Below are positions 46,101 to 56,100 of a DNA stretch of 64,000 nucleotides, piece by piece. Location of the stretch: positions 9,079,101 through 9,143,100 of the forward strand of contig OX459101.1 of the NCBI GenBank assembly GCA_949775045.1, read 5' to 3'. The notes under the pieces were generated by a model. It did not search any database. It saw nothing but the letters and a program-made list of their open reading frames with translations, and was not told the DNA's origin. A program made the translations under genes and the position numbers. This DNA comes from Metridium senile (Eukaryota; Cnidaria; Anthozoa; Actiniaria; Metridiidae). Within the stretch, counting starts at the first letter, position 1; each line of letters starts with the position of its first letter.

Positions 46101-46889
46101 TCAGAGTGCAAGAAAAATGAACTTTGACAGTTGGTATATAACAATTCTACATATTCACCTCTTGTTGAGCAATGCCATTGTCCTTGCCACAGATGATCCC
46201 CAGTCCCCTCCCTGCACATAGTAAGACTCATGACCCAGTCTTGTCATCAGCTTACCAAATATCACACCTGTCATCACCGTGTCAAGACCTGGCTTATGTG
46301 GAGCCTCAGAGAACCCATAGCCAGGGATTGATGGGCAGATTATTTCAAAAGAGAACTTTCCTTTCTTTGAATGTTCGGCAAGAAGTTGAATAACTTTGTA
46401 AAACTCAAAAAAAGATCCTGGCCAGCCGTGAATGAACATTATAGGCACCACAGTTTGCCCTGGTTTAACTTGGGGCTTAACGTGCCAGTAGTGAATTTTA
46501 AGGCCGTCAATGTTTGTCTGAAAGTTTGGGTAAGAGTTGAGTAACTTTTGTTGAGCTTTCCAGTCGTATTTTGTACGCCAGTAGTCAATAAGTTCCTTCA
46601 AATATTCCATATTCGTACCATATTCCCACTGTGCTTGCTCAATCCCATCAAAAAGCCGAGTATTTTGCAAACGATGGTTCAAATCGTCGAGAGTTTGTTG
46701 AGAAACGGAAACTTCGAATGGCTTTATGGATGTGTCTTCAGCTTGCCTTTCGCCTTTCCCAAACCAGTTGTCTTTTGAAACGATCGGAATATCTGGGATA
46801 CTAGGGATTGTGAAATACACAACTATTGAAATGACGGCGATCTTGATGGAAAAAATGACCACAAAAACTGAAGGGCAGTTACATCCCAT
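37134..46889 (-). CDS. EPHX1: Microsomal epoxide hydrolase (4 exons, complete)
   Basis: Minus-strand exons 46889-46159, 39139-38970, 38575-38326 and 37350-37134 join with matching phases into 455 residues plus stop, equal in length to vertebrate EPHX1. The enzyme hydrolyses xenobiotic and lipid epoxides to diols at the ER membrane. Seen: an N-terminal membrane anchor (about residues 8-27), the EHN region, oxyanion-hole motif HGWPGS (154-159), nucleophile Asp229 in GGDWGS, Tyr369/370 in SMRYYKEN (ring-opening tyrosine region), acid Glu399 in FPNEL, and catalytic His426 in GGHFPAF. All key residues are present, so the enzyme should be active. Intron 1 (39140-46158) contains a complete DNA transposon with its own large ORF on the opposite strand. 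The gene starts 285 bp from the divergent BAG3-like start. The last codons are duplicated downstream. Confidence 0.95.
37926..38093. repeat. Foldback MITE, copy 1 (GTGGTACCTCTATTAAG family)
   Basis: Ends CTGTGGTACCTCTATTAAGA and CTTAATAGAAGTACCACTGT are inverted; inside are GAATAGAGGTATAGAATAGG and AGAGGGTGACC. In EPHX1 intron 3. A relative lies at 57280-57451. Confidence 0.8.
40206..44618 (+). CDS. Transposon-encoded 1470-aa protein: zinc motifs, RNase H-like core(?), XPG/FEN1-like PIN nuclease, CXC tail
   Basis: An intronless ORF from ATG at 40206 to TGA at 44616-44618, antisense to EPHX1. N-terminal Cys/His clusters (CHKNC at about 60, HCLFCGDAC at about 111) look zinc-binding. A middle region has VVADNFDAD (Asp441, Asp444), FTSDQQLY (Asp616) and LGGMHMLMSFVGAVG (His645), motifs that recur in a large uncharacterised metazoan protein family and could form an RNase H/DDE-like core; this is inference. 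The C-terminal third matches the XPG/FEN1 PIN fold: DGSAVL (Asp1053), VFDRYRD (Asp1094), EEADN (Glu1192/1193, Asp1195), ADDTDVF (Asp1218/1219/1221), then SGCDTVPTFFGIGKAIALKK (Asp1277), the helix-turn-helix signature. Residues about 1430-1466 are CNCN..C repeats like a CXC/tesmin domain. The product is probably the mobility protein of the flanking TIR element. No disruptions seen. Confidence 0.85.
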   Translation: MDGEADKCIFEWKFNCTSLHKLQEAGPSRIKTILKFSKDYGDDLHIEIERQLEENPDCFVKCHKNCVSTYTSTEHLRRHRKREADNSATDNREPPKSRRRSGAPLFDFKKHCLFCGDACEVERDRKHPNRWRNSVLCRTAQANPGKKTFKESILDACSKRNDELAHDVRERVNSALSDLHAADGRYHVNCMTSFMSSRSVVYASRKEEGSVELLEHDAAFEAVINELSKDKSRIWNSVELLNLYLGYGGKEQRRSLVKKIGDHFGESIAILTSPGLANIIVFKNNSSAALHLVNDKDDTKQDVDIDKISKIICNEVKQLETERSHYDIRITKETISKHVSTTLMDFLAKLSPSLSHTLPALLIGNIVTNAISKSPTSLQVALGNLMRDSKSLLNQMYQFRVTCSYDEILRFKKSAALAASRTIQLSGIHESNSGLIQVVADNFDADISSQNGKVTTHSLAMLISQPKCDVDVPNEVSIPTIPRATKADLSKPIDFEITTQRYQGPKRVPMPEDSAKKSVLPLKVLCSCVLSKGRANELDFAFFNEVTTEEGCPEFSGFNTKLSRETGQSLKPKTQAVYLPLIDMPPADPDTMMTAMHEGMRLTNERGQKNLVFTSDQQLYKVAVDMKWSHQDTFSDVIIRLGGMHMLMSFVGAVGTLMDGSGLSELMSTAFSGVAKMLTGKKFPQNIRALRIIVEELLRKTISNDGIQNMADLQAALEQVASKSKTSKLWVECLIKAVFIMMLYVRAEREGDWPLHLVAVKAMLPYFFTSGHVNYARYGLYYLRSMESLQEEQISKFMKGEHVMRHIPGLWNGIWSDMYIETTFMRYGHGPGGIIGITLKPETLKTWALGLHICSRLQQDVYSLTGDEEEATQEIHKEERKARIEADAADRDAIRKKLELCINPLDPDLHPPSIVNIISGQIADGAVTVHDAVDIGKKKMTEYESGWPAGFHNTISKGVKTIADGKKHIKIGSKKLYDTTVIYSRVIGIQASSRDIDIQDVMSHELSPVPTSMFQDSGKMRICKSKADLKNRLSRLESSRVADATTHGATILDGSAVLWVVHWPAKGVVSDYISNFKSYLQRQLRTCDVYLVFDRYRDYSTKASTRDERECEASRVYQLTENMPLPSQKAILTVAANKKQLTSMICENVIKDQSFHGHTSVNKLVITGTNNAPTEIHKGVIIHRRDISTSHEEADNIIVQQAILCAKMKSNTINVVADDTDVFLLLLYHYFEENLYNEFTMRSPIQERSVIDIKATVEAHKPIIPGLLAAHALSGCDTVPTFFGIGKAIALKKLIAFPDSLSKMGCVDAQMSDVISEATGFITSCYNGKIKANSMSEMRYKMWAAKFGNGVTTAPKLPTLPPTTEAFAENVKRAHLQTVIWKSATSYDPPALDPTEYGYTKNEELKILLPTTVPCGVKLAPDCVLKLIRCNCNADKNPCRTLRCNCNSSKLPCTLFCNCNAENNCLNKLT
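44640..44830 (+). repeat. GC-richer tail segment, possible nested retroelement 5' fragment
   Basis: Directly after the transposon ORF lies a segment with much higher GC than its surroundings (TGCCGCATGGACGGGTGG, CTGGCTCCCCCACCAGTG, CAAAGGGCGGAGGAGC). It has no ORF. It resembles leader sequence of RTE-type retroelements, but I cannot prove this. Confidence 0.3.
44982..45226. repeat. Foldback MITE nested in the transposon
   Basis: Arms of about 80 bp: TTTAAAGTAGTAAAAAGGAG through TATAATATTCTTGTTCT and CCATCACGCT on the left, and the near complement on the right (45138-45226), around a loop of about 75 bp. It lies between the ORF and the right TIR. Confidence 0.85.
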
Positions 46890-47174
46890 AATGAGTCTTA
46901 TGCAAAATGTGCAGTGGACAACAAGAAGAGTCCAAATGCATTGGGTTTCCTGTGTTATTCAATGACGTAATGTACTTATTTTATCTCATTGGGGTAGCAT
47001 GGGAACTAACAAGAAGAAAAATATGGCGGCTGCTGTACCGTGACGAGAAGTAGAGCTTCCTCTCATTTTGAGCATAACAACCTACTATGACCAATTTTAC
47101 TAAACATTTTGGTGAAGAAAGATCAGGGAAAGACAACTCTAGACAACTGTGAGGTTTATACGGAGAAAAAAGCC
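46890..47174. promoter_or_regulatory. Bidirectional promoter between EPHX1 and BAG3-like genes
   Basis: The start codons of EPHX1 (minus, 46889) and the BAG3-like gene (plus, 47175) are only 285 bp apart. The interval contains a CRE/ATF-like AATGACGTAA at 46961-46970 and a YY1-like AAAATATGGCGGC at 47018-47030; the latter type often marks start sites of TATA-less promoters. No TATA box or clear heat-shock element was seen. Function is inferred from arrangement. Confidence 0.55.
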
Positions 47175-50100
47175 ATGAATCAAGAGCCAACTTCGTACGA
47201 ATTGCCCAGAGGCTGGGAGATGAAAATCGATCCTCGAACTGGTAGAGCATTCTTCATCGATCATATTTCAAGAACTACATCATGGAGTAATCCAACAGAG
47301 ACTAAACAAACTGCAGTAAGTACCAAATTAAACTATCTTCGTGTTTTATAATTATTTAATTTATTGTTTAATATAATTGTGACACCTTTTCATCTGTTTA
47401 TTTTTGAACGAAAGGCTTTGAAAAATAGTTATAAAAACATGACAACATAAATGACAGTGTTTGGTATTTTTGTTGTGTAAATCTTAAATCGGCTAATTTG
47501 ACGTAAAATTATCGTTTTTTGGTCGGAAAATTGAATAATAATCATTAATTGTATTATCAATTATTCGACACATTATTTTTCTGTCGTTCTACTCCAATAT
47601 TGGTTGTGTTCATCAATTAATGAGTTAGAATTTTATTATTTGAATAGTTAAACCTCAACCTTGACATTATATGCACTTCACACCTTCAACAAATAAAGTA
47701 TATTATTTAACAAAATATTGTACAGTTTGTCAGGATCTTATTTTATAATAAGAAACCAATAGGAAGTGTTGTGTGTAATACATTACATGTATAATAATAT
47801 GTAATAATGATATTATTATTATTAAATGACGCATATTATTGATCCCAAGAGGATAATTTCATCTCAATGTAATATTCAAATTTATCGAATAAACCTCACT
47901 TTAAAATGATGTCAGCGACATCGAAACGTCGTGAAATAAGCGTTCTGTCTTATATTATCGATATTATTATTATATGTAATAATATATATATAATATGCAT
48001 GTGTGATAATATTACAATAAGAGCGGGCTATTTGTATGGGATATACAATGGTGAGTTGTTGTATATCATACAAATTGGAAGTAAATATTGTCTAGCACTT
48101 ATCAAACTCAAACATTTGTTCTTTCATATTTTACTAAAATTGTCAAGTTAAAATTAAATCTGGCTGAGAAAATTTAAGTTAAAACCTATTCAAATCTGGA
48201 CGATTTTATATCTAAGATATATCTTTCTTTACAACTATGATTTCTTTTGTCAATTCCTCATGAATTATTAATGAGTTTTATAATGTAATTAAACAAAATA
48301 ATTATTAATCCTATCTCTTTAATTACTAGGGAATGCAACCCTTAAAGCCTCTTAAACCACCTGAAAGTTCGACTCAGCAGCCAGACAATAATAATGAATT
48401 AACCACTACAACATCTCAGTTAACCACTAAACAAGACTGTCAGTCACCAGTAATGAATAACAAGGGAGAGACTTCTAATCACTTAAGATATCATTTCATT
48501 GATACACCAAATGCAAATTTTCAAGCTTGGCTCAGTGTTACCCATCCAAGATCTGTAAGCATCTTAATTTTGTAATGTAGGCAGAGTTAATAGAATTAGA
48601 TGGCTGTGAAGCTCATTGTTTTATCTTTTAATTCACTTTTTCCAAGCGTGATCATGCACAAAACAATAGAATAGTCCCCTTCACAGTTTCCTGAGCCATC
48701 TTGAAAGGTAGCCAGGCCTTTGCATCGAAGCAAGACGAACATTGAGCTTGCAATAATAGAGACGCATGAATAATTGTCCCACAAGGTGTTAAAAGGTCTC
48801 TGTCATTGCAATCTCAATGTTCATCTCACTTCAATGCAAAGGCCCGGCTACCTTTTAAGGTGCAGGGAACTGTGAAGGGGACTATTCTTACATATACATG
48901 TATTAGACAATCGGCCAATGTATATGTTTTGATCAGGTCCATCAAGCATAATAAATGAATGTAAATTAAACAAAACATTGTGCATGGTCACAACCATACT
49001 CAACATCCATGTTTAATTCTTTGTCAGCCTCTTTGAAGTTTGGCGGGTTTTATAACCTGTCTCCTCTATTAACTCTGTGTGGTGTTAATAAATAAGGATC
49101 AGTGTCTTATATACTGGTAGTACATACTGAGAATTATTATTTATTGGTAATAGTACTGAAAGAAGTGATGGTGTTTATGATAATGATGGTGATCATCGTA
49201 ACTTATGATGATGATGATTTTAATAATGTCAATGTTGTGACTAATGTTAATAATAATGATATAATGATGATGAATGTGATGATGATGATGATGATGAATG
49301 TGACAATGATGATGAAGGTGATCATAATAAAGAAGGTGATGATGATGAAGGTGATAATGATGATGAAGGTGATCATAAAAATGAAGGTGATGATGATGAT
49401 GATGAAGGTGATGATGATGATGAAGGTGATCATAAAAATGAAGGTGATCATAAAAATGAAGGTGATGATGATGAATGTGATAATGATGATGAAGGTGATC
49501 ATAATAATGAAGGTGATGATGATGAATGTGATAATGATGATGAAGGTGATCATAATAATGAAGGTGATGATGATGAATGTGATAATGATGATGAAGGTGA
49601 TCATAAAAATGAAGGTGATGATGATGAATGTGATAATGATGATGAAGGTGATCATAATAATGAAGGTGATGATGATGATGAAGGTGATCATAAAAATGAA
49701 GGTGATCATAAAAATGAAGGTGATGATGATGAATGTGATAATGATGATGAAGGTGATCATAATAATGAAGGTGGTGATGAAGGTGATGATGATGATGAAG
49801 GTGATCATAATAATGAAGGTGATAATGATGATGAAGGTGATCATAAAAATGAAAGTGATGATGATGAATGTGATAATGATGATGAAGGTGATCATAATAA
49901 TGAAGGTGATGATGATGAAGGTGATAATGATGATGAAGGTGATCATAAAAATGAAAGTGATGATGATGAATGTGATAATGATGATGAAGGTGATCATAAT
50001 AATGAAGGTGATGATGATGAATGTGATAATGATGATGAAGGTGATCATAATAATGAAGGTGATGATGATGAATGTGATAATGATGATGAAGGTGATCATA

Positions 50101-53100
50101 AAAATGAAGGTGATGATGATGAATGTGATAATGATGATGAAGGTGATCATAATAATGAAGGTGGTGATGAAGGTGATGATGATGATGAAGGTGATCATAA
50201 TAATGAAGGTGATGATGATGATGAAGGTGATCATAAAAATGAAGGTGATGATGATGATGAAGGTGATCATAAAAATGAAGGTGATGATGATGAATGTGAT
50301 AATGATGATGAAGGTGATCATAAAAATGAAAGTGATGATGATGAATGTGATAATGATGATGAAGGTGATCATAATAATGAAGGTGATGATGATGAAGGTG
50401 ATAATGATGATGAAGGTGATCATAAAAATGAAAGTGATGATGAATGTGATAATGATGATGAAGGTGATCATAATAATGAAGGTGATGATGATGAATGTGA
50501 TAATGATGATGAAGGTGATCATAATAATGAAGGTGATGATGATGAATGTGATAATGATGATGAAGGTGATCATAAAAATGAAGGTGATGATGATGAATGT
50601 GATAATGATGATGAAGGTGATCATAATAATGAAGGTGGTGATGAAGGTGATGATGATGATGAAGGTGATCATAATAATGAAGGTGATGATGATGATGAAG
50701 GTGATCATAAAAATGAAGGTGATGATGATGATGAAGGTGATCATAAAAATGAAGGTGATGATGATGAATGTGATAATGATGATGAAGGTGATCATAATAA
50801 TGAAGGTGGTGATGAAGGTGATGATGATGATGAAGGTGATCATAATAATGAAGGTGATGATGATGATGAAGGTGATCATAAAAATGAAGGTGATGATGAT
50901 GATGAAGGTGATCATAAAAATGAAGGTGATGATGATGAATGTGATAATGATGATGAAGGTGATCATAATAATGAAGGTGATGATGATGAATGTGATAATG
51001 ATGATGAAGCATAGGCAGCCCAACCACTCCTTTCGAGGATTTTTTATTTTTCAAAAAAATTCAATGGAAAAAAATGCGCGCGACTATTTTGGTTTCTTCG
51101 TTTGGCGCGCGCTTGTAGTCTTTGGGTTTCCTGTGGCGCGCTTGTAGATTGTGGGGTTCCTGTGGTCAATCCCGCGGGATGGATGGTCAGCAGGGTCAGG
51201 TACCTTTTATATTGTGACAAGGCATGAAACACGGGTCACGTGATGGATCGATGTGTGCCCCAGGTAGCTTGGACACTTTTTCGTGAAGCGCTCGGGATTT
51301 TTCATTCGTTTGACATTCGTAGAGTAGGTCGAACAGTCTCCGAAATTAAATAGAATGTCGACGTCTTTACAACAAAACACAAAACAAATTAAAACAAAAC
51401 AAATAGACGGAGGAACAGCGAAAAAGTTGTGTTTGCTCCCTGTTCACTTTTTAAAAATGGCGTTCAAAATGTCCAGTAAATATTTTCTTTTTGTTAAAAA
51501 GCTGATATAAACAAAGCAAAAACAACAAAAACACTATTAATGCATCACATAAACAGAACACTTTTATTGTTGAATAAGAGCGAAAAAAGATCAAAAAAGT
51601 TTATATTTGACAGTTTTGTTTTTGAATTAAAAAGAGTACAAAAAATGCAGCCTAATTAGGTTATTGATGTCAAAGGATTAAGTAAGGTTCAGTGAAGAAA
51701 GTGAAGTTCAATTTCACATTTCTAAACAATGCAAACCCAAGCGAATGACAAGGCATCCAACGGACAAAGTTTAGCACACAAATTATTCACTTGAATAAAT
51801 AAGCTTGCAAAAACAGATGCTTTACGATATTACTATAGTCAATATCTAAGTATTCATCAATGCATTTTTGTTCAAAGCAGGATTACCTGACTATCATGGC
51901 GATTTCTTTTCGTCCGAATTTAGCCGTGAATTTTACTTGATTGAAAAATGTCCAAGCAATCCTCAACTCAAACCAGCCACATAATGTCGATGTCAGTAGT
52001 GAGTAAATATCATCTGCTTGAGGTTAAAGGATGTCTAGATTTGTTTGTTAGTCAATAAATCCTTCATTATTATGACCAAAATCATCGGGGATTTCCCAAC
52101 AAGAACCGGCCAACAAACATGTTATTGACGACAAATTAAACTCGATCGTTTCATTAGCTTGCAAGCTAAACATTGTGTCCACACATTAATACACGGTCAA
52201 CCACTTTCCTTTGCTCGGTGTTTAAAGTAATTTCGGCGATTATGTGTAAGAAAATCCCTAAAAAAAAAGCTTTTACGACGGACGAAGTATTTAGTTTTAG
52301 GTAAAAATATTCCGAAAATTCGCCAAGATTTCGGAAAAATTTGTGCATTCACGACAGTTCACGACTTCCTCGAAACCTCTACGAATGTCAAACGAATGAA
52401 AAATCCCGAGCGCTTCACGGAAAAGTGTCCAAGCTACCTGGGGCACACATCGATCCATCGCGAGTTTTAGCGTCCAAGAGGAAATTCTCGTCATGTAATA
52501 AAGATTGAAGACTCAAACTCGTATGTTATCTGGAGAAAGATGATTCGTATTGTTATTCGTAGAAAAATCATTAATTCGTCTTTTAGGTGAAGAGATAGTA
52601 GCGAAATTGTGATTTATCACGTGACCGTGTTTCATACCTTGTCACAATATATACTTGTCTCCCGCGGGATTGACCACAGGAACCCCATAATCTACAAGCG
52701 CGCCACAGGAAACCCAAAGACTACAAGCGCGCGCCAAACAAAGAAACCAAAAGAGGCGCGCGCATTTTTTTCCATTGAATCTTTATCGAAAAATAAAAAA
52801 TCCTCGAAAGGAGTAGTTGGGCTGCCTATGGATGAAGGTGATCATAATAATGAAGGTGGTGATGAAGGTGATGATGATGATGAAGGTGATCATAATAATG
52901 AATGTGATAATGATGATGAAGGTGATCATAATAATGAAGGTGATAATGATGATGAAGGTGATCATAATAATGAAGGTGATGATGATGAAGGTGATAGTGA
53001 TGAAGGTGATAATGATGATGAAGGTGATCATAATAATGAAGGTGGTGATGATGATGATGGAGACAACATGACAATGTTGATATGGTAATGATGACAATAT

Positions 53101-56100
53101 TTATTATCATTATGTAATTATAATTGCAATAATACTATTAAAAAACGTTACAATAAAAAAAAAACAATAACAATAAGTAAAATGGTGATAATTATAGTAA
53201 TGAGAATATTGTCTTTTAGATGCCAACACCATCATCAAACTACCCTAATATTCAAGGCCAACAGCAAGAGCCAACAGGATTCATACCTCCACAACCACAA
53301 GGATATCCACCTCAACAAACAAACATGTATCCTCCTCAGAGTCCTCAAACTGGAAGAATTCAATCACCTTATAACGCAAATTACAAAATTACAAATGATT
53401 ACGCACCTGAGGCCGGCCCTAGTGATAACATGAAGATACAGGAGTCTGAGTCTTCTCCATATGTTCAGCAACCTGGGTTTGTGCAAGTACAAAACATGCA
53501 AGCTGCTCAATACCAACTCTATAATGATAATAAAATACTAGTACAAACCAGTCAACCTTCCCAGCAGTACCATGGAGGACCAAACATGTCACTACAAAAC
53601 TACAGGGAGGATTCTGGGGGATCTAATGCTAATTATCAGCAACAGTATTACAATGCACAACAAAATGGTAACATGCCTCAACTACCAGGTCAGATGGATG
53701 GACCTGGTGTGGTTCCTGGTCAACCACCAAACATTCCTCAACAATTTGGGAATCCTGTGGTGCCAAATAATATGTCACCGGCCAGACACCCTATGCCAAC
53801 TAGTATACCATCGTCAACAGGATACCCTATGACATCAAGTAGTGTAGGGCAGTTGTCAAGTCCACGGATGATGAATAGTAATGTTCCACCACCCCATATG
53901 TCACCAAATCAGGGACAGATGGTCACAAGTAGTATGTCGACATCTGGGCACCCTATGACAACTAATAGTGGACCCCAAACATCAGGACCAATGGGAAAAC
54001 CACATGAACAACCTATGGTAACAAATTTAGGAGAACATGTGGTATCTGGAAGTATGGCTTCACAGCATGGACAGCAGATTAATGCTTACCCAATGTCGCA
54101 GTCACCTGCACAACCAATGCCAACTAACACCGCATATGGACAGCACATGGTTTCTGGTGGTATGCAATCACAAGATGGTCAGCCATTGAATAGTAACACA
54201 CAACCTATGTCACTTTCTACAAGGGACTCAATGACAAGAACAAGTCAGTTTAATCCCCATGGCCAGCCAATGGTAAATGGTAGTACAACACCCCAAGCAG
54301 GACAACCATCTAACTACAACACCCTACCACAACAATCAGGTCAGCCCATGGCACCAAATAGCATGTTTGGTCAGCTACCGGTTTCTAGCAGTCTACCACC
54401 ACAAACAGCTGCTGCTAACACCTTACCACAATCTTCTGCACAGTCAATGCCATTTTCTTCAGGGCAGCCTATGACACCAAATAGCATGTTTCAGTCTAAT
54501 GTACAGACAAATGATACACCACCTCTAGCAACAAGTGGTGCAAGCTACCAACATATTGCAAGTAGTAATATCCCTTATTCACATGCACAGCCTATGTCTA
54601 CTAATGGTGCTCTATTGCCACCTCAAGCTACTGTAACAACAAGTGCCACCCAACAGTCTTACAGACAATCTTCAGCACCTTATCCAGCTGGAGTTAATAG
54701 TAGCATGTCCCAACCACCAATGCCAGTGCATACACCTCAATCATTTAGGCAGTCTACTGCAGGTGGTAACGGACCACAACAATTTGGACAAACTAGCAAC
54801 TTACATCAACAACAGCCCACAGCAAACAATAACTTATATGCACAACCATCTGCTGTTGCTAATCCTCAGCAGTCTTCAAACCCTGGAAACTATCAGCAAC
54901 CTTTGAACTTCCCTCCACAACCTACCGTTACAAGTGTTGCATCACAACAACCACAAGCGTTTTCAAATCAACCCCAGTCCCAGGGGCAACCTGGTTTGCC
55001 TCAAGATTATCGACAGGCAAACGGTGGAAATGGATCCAACCAACAAGTCATGTATCCAGCAGGGAATTATTACCAACAACAAAATGCACAGAGCTATGTC
55101 CAGGCTAAACAACCAAGTAATCAAGGAACATTTCCTTCTGGACAACACCAAGATTTACCAGAAACACGACCAGGAAATCCTCACACATCCTTAAGTGGGC
55201 CTGGATTGAACATGACACAAGGACAAAATGGGGTCAATTACCCCCAGCACCCTTATACACAAGACCCCGCCCAGACAGGGTACCACTTGACGAGATCAGT
55301 TGGGTACAATACACAAGCATATGACACTAGTCCAGAAAATATGCCACAGCCGTCCAGTCAGGCTCAAAGTTATCCTCCTCAGTCTTCCACTCAGACTCAG
55401 GGTTATCCTTCACAGTCACCAAGTCAGGCTCAGGGATATCCACAGCATTCATCCAGTCAGGCTCAGGGATACTCTCCTCATTATCAGGCCCAGGGTTATC
55501 CTTCACAGCCAACCAGTCAGGCTCAAGGACATCCTTCACAGATGTCTAGTCAGACTCAGGGATATAATTCACAGTTTTCCAGTCCAACTCAGGGTTATCC
55601 ACTGCAGTTGTCCAGTCAGACTCATGGCCAGGGTCATCCTTCACAGCCATCTAGTCAGGTTCAGGGTTATCCCGCACATATGTCCAGTCAAACTCAGGGT
55701 TATCCACCACAGTTGTCCAGTCAGGCTCATCCTCCTCAATCGGCCAGTCAGACTCAGGGATATCCTCCTCAATCGGCCAGTCAGACTCAGGGATATCCTC
55801 CTCAATCGGCCAGTCAGACTCAGGGATATCCTCCTCAATCGGCCAGTCAGACTCAGGGATATCCTCCTAAATCGGTCAGTCAGACTCAGGGATACCCTCC
55901 TCAGTCGCCCAGTCAGACTCAGGGATACCCTCCTCAGTCGGCCAGTCAGACTCAGGGATATCCTCCTCAATCCACCAGTCAGACTCAGGGATATTCTCCT
56001 CAATCCGCCAGTCAGACTCAGGGATACCCTCCTCAGTCGCCCAGTCAGACTCAGGGATACCCTCCTCAGTCGACCAGTCAGACTCAGGGATATCCTCCTC

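Noticed and set aside
49102..51147. Open frames over 600 codons on both strands (poly Met-Lys-Val, His-rich, Ile-Thr-Phe)
   Set aside because: GAT-type satellite with units divisible by three; lies inside a well-supported intron.
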